A DNA stretch of 36,094 nucleotides from NCBI GenBank assembly GCA_003246855.1, contig QKCP01000051.1, forward strand, positions 1 to 36,094, in the 5' to 3' direction. Below are positions 1 to 8,868 of the stretch, in pieces (within the stretch, counting starts at the first letter, position 1; the number at the start of each line of letters is the position of its first letter). Both the position numbers and the translations under genes were made by a program. The notes beneath the pieces were generated by a model that saw only the letters and a program-made list of their open reading frames with translations, was not told where the DNA came from and ran no database searches. Origin of the DNA: Ilyobacter polytropus. GTDB lineage: Bacteria > Fusobacteriota > Fusobacteriia > Fusobacteriales > Fusobacteriaceae.

Positions 1-538
1 CCGTACCGTTGTGCGCAGAGTAGAACATTACGTCGGTATTGTCGAAAATCAGTTTTTTCCTTATCTCTTTCAGCTGCCTGAACTTTTCGTTGTTCGACAG
101 TTTGTCCACCTTTGTAAAGATTATCTTGAATGGCACTTCGTAATGATCCAGCCACTGGAGCATCTCGATGTCGTCCTGTGAAGGCACTCTTCTTATATCC
201 AAAAGTACGAAAACAAGTTTATGCCTCTCAGATGCCAGGTATTCCGTTATTATGTGGCCCCAGTTGTCCTTGATTTGTTTTGGAACTTTTGCAAAACCGT
301 ACCCGGGAAGGTCCACAAAATAAAATCCATGATTTATTATAAAATAATTTACCAGTTGTGTCCTACCAGGTGTCTTACTTGTCTTTGCAAGTTTTCTCCT
401 ATTTGTAAGGCTGTTTATCAGGGAAGATTTCCCTACGTTTGACTTCCCTACAAAGGCAAATTCTATGTTTGCCATGATCTCGGGATAGTCTACCGATTTA
501 ACTGCAGATTTTACATAATCTGCTTGCTTTATATCCAT
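1..538 (-). CDS. engB: Ribosome biogenesis GTPase EngB/YsxC (partial, C-terminus beyond window)
   Basis: EngB (YihA/YsxC) is a GTPase needed for assembly of the large ribosomal subunit. About 179 codons are in the window, and the gene runs off the left edge. All five G motifs are readable: G1 GKSNVGKSS at residues 31-39, G2 in TPGRTQ, G3 DLPGYG, G4 TKVDK and a G5-like SAHNGT near the edge. The family is usually about 190-200 residues, so only the last few are missing. The ATG lies 2 bases after the TGA of the upstream flavin reductase-like gene, and its ribosome site (AAAGAGGT) is inside the end of that gene, so translation is probably coupled. It is the last gene seen in the tig-clpP-clpX-lon run; lon-engB linkage is common in bacteria. 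Confidence 0.95.
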   Translation of the reverse strand, partial: MDIKQADYVKSAVKSVDYPEIMANIEFAFVGKSNVGKSSLINSLTNRRKLAKTSKTPGRTQLVNYFIINHGFYFVDLPGYGFAKVPKQIKDNWGHIITEYLASERHKLVFVLLDIRRVPSQDDIEMLQWLDHYEVPFKIIFTKVDKLSNNEKFRQLKEIRKKLIFDNTDVMFYSAHNGT

Positions 539-540
539 TT

Positions 541-1047
541 TCATACCTCTTTTTTCATTGCTTCTACTATTTCTCCAACGTAGAGATAGTGATAATCGTG
601 ATCTTGATAAAACTCCACCAGGCTTTTGTCAACCAAACAATCTTCCGAGAGCTTCTGTTTGTAAAGTTTTCTGCACTTCAGCACAAGTTTTGCCTCTTCA
701 AAATACACAAACTCGTCCTCTGTTTTCTTTGTAAGAGATGAATTTTCTATCTTATCCTCGTCTCTTCCAGACACTTTTCCCATGTACTGCAACTCTTCCC
801 TTTTGTCCTCGTTAAAAAAACTGAGCGTGAAGTACGGCGACGCGTCCAAAAATTCCTTAGTATACCTTTCAGGTCTTACAAATATAAATGCTACTTTTTT
901 GTGCCAAAGCACCCCTAGCCCGCCCCAAGAAGCGGTCATGGTGTTGGCTTTGTCGCCGTCTTTAGCACTTATGAGCATCCAGTCTCCGTTTATTAGTTTA
1001 AAAGTATTTTCGTTCATGCTCAGAACATCTAGTTTTTCAAAATTCAT
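541..1047 (-). CDS. Flavin reductase-like domain protein (FMN-binding split barrel)
   Basis: This 168-residue protein resembles the flavin reductase-like/DIM6 split-barrel family, which binds FMN and often passes electrons from NAD(P)H to flavin or another acceptor. The N-terminal part has the family pattern: KDGDKANTMTASWGG, then a tryptophan and KVAFIFVRPERYT, followed by FTLSFF. These segments form the FMN phosphate site in relatives. No transmembrane or extra domain is seen. The ATG at 1047 is chosen because AAGGAG lies 6 bases upstream; the in-frame TTG at 1053 would touch the ribosome site. It lies between lon and engB, with 39 bases to lon and 2 to engB. Its substrate cannot be read from sequence; the operon context suggests no specific partner. 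Confidence 0.85.
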   Translation of the reverse strand: MNFEKLDVLSMNENTFKLINGDWMLISAKDGDKANTMTASWGGLGVLWHKKVAFIFVRPERYTKEFLDASPYFTLSFFNEDKREELQYMGKVSGRDEDKIENSSLTKKTEDEFVYFEEAKLVLKCRKLYKQKLSEDCLVDKSLVEFYQDHDYHYLYVGEIVEAMKKEV

Positions 1048-1070
1048 AAACAACTCCTTTTTGTAACAAT

Positions 1071-1087
1071 GGGGGGATTGCCCCCCC
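1071..1087 (-). other. G6/C6 hairpin at the end of lon
   Basis: Six G and six C residues flank a four-base loop directly after the lon stop codon, whose first base joins the C run. No T-tract follows on the minus strand, so this is not a classical terminator. It may be a processing or mRNA-stabilising element, or a weak attenuator that lowers expression of the flavin reductase-like gene and engB. Confidence 0.45.
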
Positions 1088-3393
1088 TATTTTTCAAATA
1101 CAAGTTTCTCTACTTCTTCATAATCTTTGACAAAGTAGAACTTCATATCCTTAGAGATTTCTGAAGGTAGTTCATCAACGTCAGACTCATTGTCTGCCGG
1201 TAAAATTACCTCTCTTATGCCAACCCTGTGTGCTCCTATTACCTTCTCCTTGATCCCTCCTACAGGTAGGACTTCTCCGGTTATTGTAACCTCTCCCGTC
1301 ATTGCTATATCCTGTCTGACGTTTTTGCCGGCCAAGACAGAGATAAGTGCTGTAGTTATGGTGATCCCTGCAGAAGGTCCGTCTTTAGGCACGGCTCCTT
1401 CTGGAAAGTGAAGATGTATGTCGTATTTTTCGTTGAACTTATCCTCTATCTCGTATCTTTCCCTTTTCGATCTCACATATGAGTAGGCAACCTGCGCAGA
1501 CTCCTTCATTACCTCGCCGAGCTTTCCTGTTAGGGCTAGTTTTCCTTTACCCTCCATAGATACAGCTTGCACTTCAAGTGCTGTTCCGCCAACTGCTGTC
1601 CAGGCAAGTCCAGTAACTATTCCAAGTTTAGGGCTTTTTTCCCTCTGCTTGTCTGGCCTGTACTTAGGTTTACCCATATATTTCTCAAGGTTTTTTACGT
1701 TTATTCTTATGGAAGGTTTTTTGTTTTTTACAAACTCTCTGGCGATTCTTCTATAGAGCTTGCTTATCTCCCTTTTCAGGTTTCTTACACCTGGCTCCCT
1801 GGTGTACTCGTTTATCATCTTCATAAGGGCTTCGTCCGATATCTTTACCTCGCATTTTCTAAGTCCGTTTTCTACCTGAGCTTCCTCCAAAAGGTACCTT
1901 TTTGCTATGTGAAGCTTTTCAAACTCTGTATAAGAGTTTATCTTTATAAGCTCCATTCTGTCTCTTAACGGGCCAGGTACGCCACCTAGATCATTTGCAG
2001 TGGCTATGAAGAAAACTTTAGACAGATCAAACGGCATATCCAAGTAGTGGTCTTCAAAATGCATGTTTTGCTCTGGATCTAACACCTCCAGCATTGCTGA
2101 AGCCGGGTCCCCTTTAAAATCGCTTGCCATTTTATCCAGCTCGTCAAGAAGAACTACAGGGTTTTTGCTTTTCGCCTGCTTTATCCCCTTTATTATTCTA
2201 CCGGGCATAGATCCTATGTAGGTTCTCCTGTGTCCCCTTATCTCTGCTTCGTCCCTTACCCCTCCAAGTGATATTCTCACGAATTTTCTACCCATTGAGT
2301 CGGCTATAGAACGTGCAAGGGAGGTCTTCCCTACTCCTGGAGGCCCAACCAGGCAGAGTATAGAGCCTTTCATTTCAGGGTTAAGCTTTTTAACCGCCAA
2401 AAATTCAAGTATCCTCTCTTTTACATCTTTCAGGCCGTAATGATCGGCGTCTAAAGTTTCAGATGCCTTTTCTATATCTAAGATATCCTTTGTCATTTTT
2501 ATCCAAGGGATTTCCAGTACAGTCTCTATATAAGACCTTACGACTGTAGCTTCTGCCGAAAAAGGCCCCATTTTATAGAGTCTTTTTAACTCTTTTTCAA
2601 GCTTGGCCTTTACCTCTTTTGGAAGTTTTTGTGATTCTATGCTGTTTTTTAGTTCTTCCAGGTCGTCGTCAGATGAGGCAGAGTCTCCCAGTTCCTCTCT
2701 AAGAGCGTTTATTTTCTCTCTCAAGTAGTAGGATTTTTGAGCGGCATTTAGCTTATCTTTTACTTTTGAGTCTATTGTTTTTTCTATGTTTACTATATCT
2801 ATCTCTTTCGTCAAGATCTCTATGAGCTTGTACGCTCTTTTCTCGAGATCAAAGACCTCTAGTATCTCTTGTTTTGTTTCGTTTGGAATAGGGAGGTTAG
2901 ATGACATGATGTCGAATACCTTCCCCAAGTCTTCTATCCCTCTCAGATTGGCAATTAGATCTGGCAGAATTTTCGTACTAAGTTTTGCGTATTTTTCGAA
3001 TATATTCATTACCTTTCTTCTAAGCGCCACATCAAGAGATTCTGTGAGCCCTTCTATTTTTACATCTTCGTATTCTGCGTAGTAGGCCCCTTCTTCTTCG
3101 CTGGCGTCATGCAGCAGTATCCTGTTTTTCCCTTCTACAAGGACTTTTATCGTACCGTTAGGCATCTTAACTGTCTGAAGGATATTTACTATTACCCCAA
3201 TTTTGTGTACGTCTTCTGGAAGCTTTGGCTCTTCTTCATTGAAATCCTTTTGCATGCAGAGGATCATTCTGTTGTCGTCTAGCATAGCTTTTTCAAGTGT
3301 ACTTATGCTCGTTTCTCTTCCTATGAACAGAGGTGTGATTATTCCAGGAAATATAATCAAGTCTCTAGTCGGTATAAATGCTTTTTTTCCCAT
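1087..3393 (-). CDS. lon: ATP-dependent protease Lon (LonA type)
   Basis: Lon degrades misfolded and regulatory proteins in the cytoplasm, using an AAA+ unfoldase and a Ser-Lys protease in one chain. At 768 residues it has normal LonA length. The N-terminal substrate-binding domain starts with AFIPTRDLIIFPG. Walker A GPPGVGKT is at 350-357, Walker B VVLLDELDK at about 413-421, and the S16 protease domain has KDGPSAGIT with catalytic Ser674 and Lys715 in GGIKEK. The Ser-Lys spacing equals that of E. coli Lon (679/722). The ATG has GGAAG about 7 bases upstream. The gene lies 27 bases after clpX and shares its direction, so it is probably in the tig-clpP-clpX-lon transcript. No CtsR-type or HrcA/CIRCE-type site was noticed in the short gap. 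Confidence 0.98.
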   Translation of the reverse strand: MGKKAFIPTRDLIIFPGIITPLFIGRETSISTLEKAMLDDNRMILCMQKDFNEEEPKLPEDVHKIGVIVNILQTVKMPNGTIKVLVEGKNRILLHDASEEEGAYYAEYEDVKIEGLTESLDVALRRKVMNIFEKYAKLSTKILPDLIANLRGIEDLGKVFDIMSSNLPIPNETKQEILEVFDLEKRAYKLIEILTKEIDIVNIEKTIDSKVKDKLNAAQKSYYLREKINALREELGDSASSDDDLEELKNSIESQKLPKEVKAKLEKELKRLYKMGPFSAEATVVRSYIETVLEIPWIKMTKDILDIEKASETLDADHYGLKDVKERILEFLAVKKLNPEMKGSILCLVGPPGVGKTSLARSIADSMGRKFVRISLGGVRDEAEIRGHRRTYIGSMPGRIIKGIKQAKSKNPVVLLDELDKMASDFKGDPASAMLEVLDPEQNMHFEDHYLDMPFDLSKVFFIATANDLGGVPGPLRDRMELIKINSYTEFEKLHIAKRYLLEEAQVENGLRKCEVKISDEALMKMINEYTREPGVRNLKREISKLYRRIAREFVKNKKPSIRINVKNLEKYMGKPKYRPDKQREKSPKLGIVTGLAWTAVGGTALEVQAVSMEGKGKLALTGKLGEVMKESAQVAYSYVRSKRERYEIEDKFNEKYDIHLHFPEGAVPKDGPSAGITITTALISVLAGKNVRQDIAMTGEVTITGEVLPVGGIKEKVIGAHRVGIREVILPADNESDVDELPSEISKDMKFYFVKDYEEVEKLVFEK

Positions 3394-3420
3394 AACGTCA
3401 CTTCCTTCCTAGCTTTAAAA

Positions 3421-4641
3421 TTAGGCTGATTTTATCACCACAGCTTTTTTATTGTCAAGAACAGCTTCTTCTGTGATTACAATTTTTTCTACCTCAGAAT
3501 TCGATGGTATTTCAAACATCAGCTCAAGCATTACCCCTTCCATTATAGCTCTCAGACCTCTAGCACCTATCTTTCTTTTCAGTGCTAACTTTGCTATCTC
3601 TATAAGGGCATCTTTCTCGAATTCCAGTTCAACTCCTTCTAATTCAAAGAACTTTTTGTACTGTTTAACAAGGGAGTTTTTAGGTTCGCTAAGGATATTT
3701 ACAAGGGCTTGTTCATCTAAGCTTTCTAGCGTAGCTATAACAGGTAGCCTCCCTATAAGTTCAGGGATTAGTCCTGATTTAACCAGATCTTCTGGAAGAA
3801 CTCTTTTGAAGATTTCACCCTCATTTTCACTTGTTTGGCTGCTAACTTCAGCTCCAAAACCTAGTACCTTCTTGTTTGTTCTCTCTTTTATTATTTTTTG
3901 TAATCCCTCGAATGCCCCGCCAACTATGAACAAGATATTTTTGGTGTTTATCTCTATCATAGGTTGGTGCGGATGCTTTCTTCCTCCTTGCGGAGGCACA
4001 CTTGAGACCGTCCCTTCAATTATTTTTAAAAGGGCTTGCTGCACTCCTTCTCCGGATACGTCCCTTGTTATTGAGACATTCTCAGATTTTCTGGATATTT
4101 TATCTATTTCGTCTATATAGATTATACCTCTTTCCGCAGCTTCCACATCCATATCGGCAGCCTGTAGCAGTCTGACAAGGACATTTTCCACGTCATCTCC
4201 CACATACCCCGCCTCTGTTAATGTAGTAGCGTCGGCTATTGCGAATGGTACATTTAGTATTTTTGCAAGGGTCTCTGCAAGCAGGGTTTTACCGCTACCT
4301 GTAGGTCCTATAAGCAATACGTTGGATTTTTGAAGTTCCACATCCTGGATTTTCCCAACATTGTGTTGTATCCTTCTATAGTGGTTGTACACAGATACTG
4401 CCAATACTTTTTTTGCCTCTACTTGACCTATTACATAGTCATCTAGTTTTTGCTTTATTTCTATGGGTTTTAAAAGGTTTACCTCACCAAAATCTTCCTC
4501 AGCCTCAGGTGTGTAGCTGAGCATTTCGGCACAAGCTTCCACGCATTCATCACATATAAAAGCTTCCGGTCCCGAAATCAGTTTACTTACTTCAGATTCT
4601 TTCTTGCCACAAAATGAGCAATGTGCTTCATGGTTCTTCAT
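3421..4641 (-). CDS. clpX: ATP-dependent Clp protease ATP-binding subunit ClpX
   Basis: ClpX is the AAA+ unfoldase that recognises tagged proteins and feeds them to ClpP. The 406-residue protein has the N-terminal C4 zinc-binding dimerisation domain (CSFCGKK at 9-15 and CDECVEAC near residue 30), Walker A GPTGSGKT, Walker [10 protein letters not shown], and the C-terminal sensor-2 region [13 protein letters not shown]. The IGF-type loop that docks on ClpP is probably represented by the LGFGAE stretch. Its ATG overlaps the clpP stop by one base (TAATG), a sign of coupled translation that would keep the two partners in step. No unusual insertions are seen, and the length is within a few residues of other bacterial ClpX proteins. 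Confidence 0.98.
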   Translation of the reverse strand: MKNHEAHCSFCGKKESEVSKLISGPEAFICDECVEACAEMLSYTPEAEEDFGEVNLLKPIEIKQKLDDYVIGQVEAKKVLAVSVYNHYRRIQHNVGKIQDVELQKSNVLLIGPTGSGKTLLAETLAKILNVPFAIADATTLTEAGYVGDDVENVLVRLLQAADMDVEAAERGIIYIDEIDKISRKSENVSITRDVSGEGVQQALLKIIEGTVSSVPPQGGRKHPHQPMIEINTKNILFIVGGAFEGLQKIIKERTNKKVLGFGAEVSSQTSENEGEIFKRVLPEDLVKSGLIPELIGRLPVIATLESLDEQALVNILSEPKNSLVKQYKKFFELEGVELEFEKDALIEIAKLALKRKIGARGLRAIMEGVMLELMFEIPSNSEVEKIVITEEAVLDNKKAVVIKSA

Positions 4642-5234
4642 TATTCATTCTCACCTCTCAAACTATAAAAAACCTTATCTATAATGCCGTACTCCTTGGC
4701 TTCTTCCGAGCTCATAAAGTAGTCCCTTTCCGTATCCCTTACTATCCTTTCTTCTGGTTGTCCAGTGTTTTTAGAAAGGATCTTTGTTGTCAGCTCCTTC
4801 ATTCTTAGTATCTCTCTTGCTTGTATCTCTATATCGGTTGCTTGGCCTCTGGCTCCGCCAAGAGGTTGGTGGATCATTATTCTAGAATTCTCCAAAGCAT
4901 ATCTTTTTCCTTTTTTCCCCGCTGAAAGTAGCAGTGACCCCATGCTGGCCGCCTGACCTATGCATACAGTAGATACATCTGGTTTTATATAATTCATGGT
5001 ATCGTATATAGCCATACCTGATGTTATAACTCCACCAGGACTGTTTATATACATTATTATATCTTTTTCAGGGTCTTCTGCCTCTAAAAAAAGTAGTTGT
5101 GCCACTATTGAATTGGCTACTTGATCGTTTATCTCTGTCCCCAAAAAAATAATCCTATCCTTCAAAAGTCTAGAATATATGTCATACATTCTTTCCCCTC
5201 TGCCTGTGTTTTCTACTACTGTTGGATTAAACAT
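4641..5234 (-). CDS. clpP: ATP-dependent Clp protease proteolytic subunit ClpP
   Basis: ClpP forms the tetradecameric serine-protease chamber that works with ClpX. The 197-residue protein has the full catalytic triad: Ser97 in GQAASMGS, His122 in MIHQPLGG and Asp171 in RDTERDY, the same numbers as in mature E. coli ClpP. A short propeptide such as E. coli has is not evident. The start is supported by a G-rich site (AGGGGGG) three bases before the ATG, somewhat close for a ribosome site. A 17-base perfect palindrome lies just upstream. It is followed with one-base overlap by clpX and preceded, after 150 bases, by tig. This tig-clpP-clpX-lon order is a widely conserved folding and proteolysis cluster. 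Confidence 0.98.
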   Translation of the reverse strand: MFNPTVVENTGRGERMYDIYSRLLKDRIIFLGTEINDQVANSIVAQLLFLEAEDPEKDIIMYINSPGGVITSGMAIYDTMNYIKPDVSTVCIGQAASMGSLLLSAGKKGKRYALENSRIMIHQPLGGARGQATDIEIQAREILRMKELTTKILSKNTGQPEERIVRDTERDYFMSSEEAKEYGIIDKVFYSLRGENE

Positions 5235-5242
5235 AGTCCCCC

Positions 5243-5259
5243 CTAAATAATTTATTTAG
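5243..5259. promoter_or_regulatory. 17-bp perfect palindrome upstream of clpP
   Basis: CTAAATAATTTATTTAG is a perfect inverted repeat (8-base arms, one-base centre) ending 8 bases upstream of the clpP ATG and touching its G-rich ribosome site. It does not match the CtsR heptad (GGTCAAA) or CIRCE. It could be an operator for an unknown regulator or an RNA hairpin near the ribosome site; being AT-only in the arms' core, chance is also possible. Confidence 0.35.
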
Positions 5260-5317
5260 TATTTAATGTTGAATTAAATTGTTCCACATTAAGTACAAAA
5301 CTTCAAACATAAGTAGC

Positions 5318-5345
5318 TTTAGGGACAGAAATATCTGCCCCTAAA
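5318..5345. other. Stem-loop between tig and clpP
   Basis: TTTAGGGACAGA pairs with TCTGCCCCTAAA with one mismatch around an AATA loop, 40 bases after the tig stop. Neither strand shows a T-tract, so it is more likely a partial terminator or an RNase processing/stability hairpin separating tig from clpP-clpX-lon than a full terminator. Confidence 0.5.
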
Positions 5346-5384
5346 CCACTCTATTTGATTTGTAAACCTGTCAGTTACTTCTGC

Positions 5385-6674
5385 TTATTTCGCAGCTTCC
5401 ACTATCAGGTCAACTGTTTTTTGCATTGTAGTTTCTACTTTAACATTTTCTAAGAAGTTATCTAGGCTTCCTGCTTTAGTTAACTCTTCTTTTAATTTAT
5501 CTGATTCCATGTTATACATTTTAGCAACATCTGCTACTTTACCTTCTAATTCTTCGTCAGATACTTCAACGTTTTCAGATTTAGCGATCTCTCCTAGGAT
5601 AATGTCCATTTTCACTTTTGCTGCAGCCATCGGAGAAATTTGGATTTCCATAAGGTCTTGAGTCATACCTGTCATTTTCAAGTACATATCCAAGCTAGCT
5701 CCTTGCATTTTCAGCTGTTGCTCCATCTCAGATATTCTAGCTTTTATCTCTCTTTGAATCATTGAATTAGGTATCTCTACCTCTGTATTTTCAGATATTT
5801 TTTCAAGTAGTGAGTTTTTATATGCATTTTCTATTCTTGCTACTTCTCTTTCTTTGATCTCTTCAGCTTTTTTAGCTTTTAAATCTTCCACAGAATCATA
5901 CCCGTTATCCTTAGCAAACTCATCATTTAACTCAGGTTTTTCAACAACTTTTATAGCATTTACTTTTACTTTAAAAGTAGCTGGTTTACCGGCAAGATTT
6001 TCTGCGTGGTAAGATTCAGGGAACGATACATTTACTTCCCCTTCTTGACCTGCTTCATATCCAACTAATTGATCTTCGAATGTATCGATGAATGTTTTAG
6101 ATCCAAGTTTTATTTCATGCCCTTCAGCTTTACCGCCTGCAAAAGCTTCCCCTTCGATGAATCCTTCGAAGTTTATATCAAGCGTGTCTCCCATTTGTGC
6201 TTTGTACCCTTCAGAAGCCTCTTTTAATTTCGATTGAGCCTCTAGCATTGTGTTGATCTCTTGCTCTAGAAGTTCATCTGTGATTTCGAAGTTTTCTTTT
6301 TCAACTTCTAAACCTTTGTATTCTCCTAGTTTAACTTCAGGGTAAACTTCCACAGTAAAAGTTCCTTGGAATTTATCCGCTTCTAAATTAGCCTCTACAG
6401 ATTTTATAAAATCAACCGGCTTGATGCCTGCTTCTGTTATCACTTGCTCGTAGTAAGCTTGAAGTAATTTATCAGTTACTTCCTCTTTTATAACATCTGC
6501 AAATTGAGCTTCTATAGTAGAAAGCGGCGCCTTCCCTTTTCTAAATCCAGGTATATCAGCCTTTGCTTGTATGTTTTTTAGAACTCCGCTTTTAATATTT
6601 TTTACTTCGTCTCCCTCAACTTTTAAAACTATTTCTACTGTTGAATTCTCAAGTTTCTTTAATTCGTAAGTCAT
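5385..6674 (-). CDS. tig: Trigger factor (ribosome-associated chaperone)
   Basis: Trigger factor binds the ribosome exit tunnel and shields new chains; it also has a peptidyl-prolyl isomerase domain. The 429 residues show the ribosome-binding signature GFRKGKAP at 43-50, then the FKBP-like isomerase domain (about 150-250, with GDTLDINFEGFIEGEAF and an LVGYEAGQEG segment), then the helical C-terminal chaperone arms rich in charged residues. Length matches the family (about 430). The ATG has a very strong AAGGAGG site 5 bases upstream. It follows recJ by 42 bases with no terminator seen, and precedes clpP-clpX-lon, so the chaperone and protease genes are probably expressed together. Confidence 0.98.
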   Translation of the reverse strand: MTYELKKLENSTVEIVLKVEGDEVKNIKSGVLKNIQAKADIPGFRKGKAPLSTIEAQFADVIKEEVTDKLLQAYYEQVITEAGIKPVDFIKSVEANLEADKFQGTFTVEVYPEVKLGEYKGLEVEKENFEITDELLEQEINTMLEAQSKLKEASEGYKAQMGDTLDINFEGFIEGEAFAGGKAEGHEIKLGSKTFIDTFEDQLVGYEAGQEGEVNVSFPESYHAENLAGKPATFKVKVNAIKVVEKPELNDEFAKDNGYDSVEDLKAKKAEEIKEREVARIENAYKNSLLEKISENTEVEIPNSMIQREIKARISEMEQQLKMQGASLDMYLKMTGMTQDLMEIQISPMAAAKVKMDIILGEIAKSENVEVSDEELEGKVADVAKMYNMESDKLKEELTKAGSLDNFLENVKVETTMQKTVDLIVEAAK

Positions 6675-6716
6675 CTGTTCCTCCTTGTTATTTTTATCTA
6701 TAATTTTTAAATTTGT

Positions 6717-8432
6717 TTATTTTGTGAAAACTTCAAAGAACTCGTCTTTGAAACGAAGGTCTTTTACCCTTATCTGCAATATATCCTCACCGTTGTACTT
6801 TACCTTTTCCGGGTAATACACTATATCGAATTTTTGCAGCGACATCATCTTTTCATCTATCTTATGGGCGAGGTTAAAGGCCACAGCAGAATATATCCTG
6901 TCATTCTTATTTATATAGGTCTTGAAATGCCTATTTTCAACCCCGAATTTTTTCACCTTTTCGAAGCTCAGGTCTCTGTCTAAAAATACCGGCTGCTTGT
7001 TCTCCATTCCGTAAGGTGATAGGAGCCTCAGATCTTCCAAAAATTTATCATCTATTTTTTCAAGTGGAAATTCATAATCTATTCTAAGCACCCTTTTTTC
7101 GTCAGTACTGTTAAGCTTCTCAATGTAATCTCCTATTCGGGCTTCTATCTCTTCGAGATCCTCTAGCTTTGCTATGAACCCGGATGCCAAATCGTGTCCT
7201 CCGAAACGTACGAACTTATCTTCCATGCTGGTCAAGAGGTTGAATATGTTTACCCCCTCTATACTCCTGCACGAGGCCTTTCCCATTCCGTTTTTTATGG
7301 CTACAAGCATGGTTGGGACATTGTATTTAAAGGCCAGCCTAGAAGACACAACTCCTATTATTCCAGGATGCCAAGACTTTGACTTCAGAAAAAGGTATTT
7401 AAAATCACCATCTTTCTTCGCTATCTCACTGTCTATCTCATTGAAAATTTTTCTCTCTAGTTTACGCCTCTTTTTATTGGACTTCTTCATCTCTTCGATT
7501 ATGTTATATATTAGGAAATCGTCCTGCTGCAGGAAAAACTCCACACCTACCTTAGAGTTCCCTATCCTCCCAAGTGCGTTCAGGAGGGGGGATATGAAGA
7601 AACTTACATCAGTCGTTGTTAGGTCCTTATCTTCTAATTTTAGATATTTCAACAAGTATACCATACCTTTTATCTTGGTGTTCCTTATAACTTCAAGACC
7701 TTTTTTTATGATTACTCTATTCTCGTCTATCATGGGAACAACGTCAGCCACTGTACCTATCATAATGACATCTAGATAGTCGTAAAGCTTCTCTAAATCT
7801 TCATCGAGTTTTATGTATACAGCCTGTGCCAGTTTAAATGCTACGCCGGCACCTGAAAGGTACTTGAACTGGTAATTCTTGCTGAACTTTGGGTTTATTA
7901 TTATTACACCCTCGTCATTTTCATCTTTTACCATTTTATGGTGGTCAGTTATAACTATGTCTATACCCAGCGATCTAGCGTACTCCACCTCGGATTTTGA
8001 GTTAACCCCTGTATCCACAGTGATTATCAGCCTTCCGTCACTGTCGTGTATCTTTTTTATCGCCTCTTTGTTAAGTCCGTAGCCTTCATCCATTCTGTTT
8101 GGGATATAGTAGTCCACATCAATGCCTATCTGTCTAAAAACAATCGTCAAAAAAGCTGCTGCTGTTATTCCATCGACATCGTAATCCCCGTATATAAAAA
8201 GCTTTTCCCCACTATTTTTGACTTGGATAATTTTAGAGACAACTTCTTCCATTTTTTCAAACTTAAAAGGGTCCCTAAGCCTAGAGATGTCAGGATTTAT
8301 ATATTCCTCTATCTTTTCTTTTGTCTCTATGCCCCTGTTCAAGAGAAGCTTAATTATATTTTCAGATAGTTGATACTCTTCGGCTTTAGATTTCACCAGC
8401 TGGTCATCAAACTCACTATATTCCCAATGCAT
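6717..8432 (-). CDS. recJ: Single-stranded-DNA-specific 5'-3' exonuclease RecJ
   Basis: RecJ digests single-stranded DNA 5' to 3' in recombination and mismatch/base-excision repair. The 571-residue protein keeps the DHH-family metal motifs in order: YGDYDVDGITAA, ITVDTGVNS, VITDHHK and a later GTVADVVP aspartate, then the DHHA1 part (SKSWHPGIIGVVSSRL and GGHDLASGF) and a C-terminal OB-like domain. Length is close to E. coli RecJ (577). ATG at 8432 is preferred over the in-frame GTG at 8438, because GAGGTG lies 5 bases before the ATG and would overlap the GTG. It starts 10 bases after rbfA and is followed by tig. Placement next to rbfA/infB is not mechanistically explained and may only reflect shared growth-linked expression. 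Confidence 0.97.
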   Translation of the reverse strand: MHWEYSEFDDQLVKSKAEEYQLSENIIKLLLNRGIETKEKIEEYINPDISRLRDPFKFEKMEEVVSKIIQVKNSGEKLFIYGDYDVDGITAAAFLTIVFRQIGIDVDYYIPNRMDEGYGLNKEAIKKIHDSDGRLIITVDTGVNSKSEVEYARSLGIDIVITDHHKMVKDENDEGVIIINPKFSKNYQFKYLSGAGVAFKLAQAVYIKLDEDLEKLYDYLDVIMIGTVADVVPMIDENRVIIKKGLEVIRNTKIKGMVYLLKYLKLEDKDLTTTDVSFFISPLLNALGRIGNSKVGVEFFLQQDDFLIYNIIEEMKKSNKKRRKLERKIFNEIDSEIAKKDGDFKYLFLKSKSWHPGIIGVVSSRLAFKYNVPTMLVAIKNGMGKASCRSIEGVNIFNLLTSMEDKFVRFGGHDLASGFIAKLEDLEEIEARIGDYIEKLNSTDEKRVLRIDYEFPLEKIDDKFLEDLRLLSPYGMENKQPVFLDRDLSFEKVKKFGVENRHFKTYINKNDRIYSAVAFNLAHKIDEKMMSLQKFDIVYYPEKVKYNGEDILQIRVKDLRFKDEFFEVFTK

Positions 8433-8442
8433 ATACACACCT

Positions 8443-8796
8443 CTAATCCTGTATATCTTTTAGAAGTTTAGAGATTTTTACAGCATGCTCTATACTGTCG
8501 TCTAAGTGCACCCTTATCTCAGGAATATATCTGACGTCTATATTTTCAGAAACCACTTTTCTCAAGTATCCCTTTATTTCGTTAAGCCCCTCTAAGACTT
8601 CATTAACATCTAGAGGATTCTCCCCAACGGGCATAATGCTGAAATAAACGTCGGCAAACTTTAAGTCAGGGGTTATTCTGACTTTAGTCACGGAGATAAG
8701 CCCTTTTATCTTTGGATTTCTTATTTCCCCGTAAAGGGTCTTGGATATGACCCTAGAAAATTCCTTCTCTATTCCCGCCAATCTTTTTTTATTCAT
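8443..8796 (-). CDS. rbfA: 30S ribosome-binding factor RbfA
   Basis: RbfA binds immature 30S subunits and helps process the 5' end of 16S rRNA. The 117-residue protein has the KH-like fold pattern of the family: RLAGIEKEFSRVISKTL at the start, VTKVRITPDLKFADVYFS in the middle and RYIPEIRVHLDDSIEHAVKI near the end. The ATG at 8796 follows GGAAAGAAGTG at good distance and gives normal length; a longer TTG start at 8820 has no ribosome site. It follows infB, as in many bacteria, but a promoter-like sequence and a hairpin lie in the 72-base gap, so rbfA-recJ-tig may also be transcribed alone. Confidence 0.96.
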   Translation of the reverse strand: MNKKRLAGIEKEFSRVISKTLYGEIRNPKIKGLISVTKVRITPDLKFADVYFSIMPVGENPLDVNEVLEGLNEIKGYLRKVVSENIDVRYIPEIRVHLDDSIEHAVKISKLLKDIQD

Positions 8797-8839
8797 TTTA
8801 TCACTTCTTTCCAAACTCAAATTATTTTAAGTGACTTAA

Positions 8840-8848
8840 ATTATACCA
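8840..8848 (-). promoter_or_regulatory. Extended -10 promoter before rbfA
   Basis: On the minus strand TGG precedes TATAAT (TATAAT at 8840-8845), an extended -10. A -35 candidate TGGAAA lies 17 bases upstream (4 of 6 consensus bases). It would add an internal start for rbfA, recJ and tig. The spacer overlaps the infB end hairpin. Confidence 0.45.
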
Positions 8849-8866
8849 GAAAAGGGAAGCCTTTTC
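8849..8866 (-). other. Hairpin after infB
   Basis: GAAAAGG pairs with CCTTTTC around a four-base loop, 2 bases after the infB stop. No T-tract follows on the minus strand, so it probably only weakly terminates or protects the infB mRNA end. Confidence 0.45.
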
Positions 8867-8868
8867 CA

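Noticed and set aside
3452-4120. Open plus-strand frame of 222 codons inside clpX
   Set aside because: Fully antisense to conserved clpX; its serine/leucine-rich product and lack of a ribosome site are typical of an antisense shadow.
7174-7779. Open plus-strand frame of 201 codons inside recJ
   Set aside because: Antisense to conserved recJ motifs, with no ribosome site and no recognisable domain.
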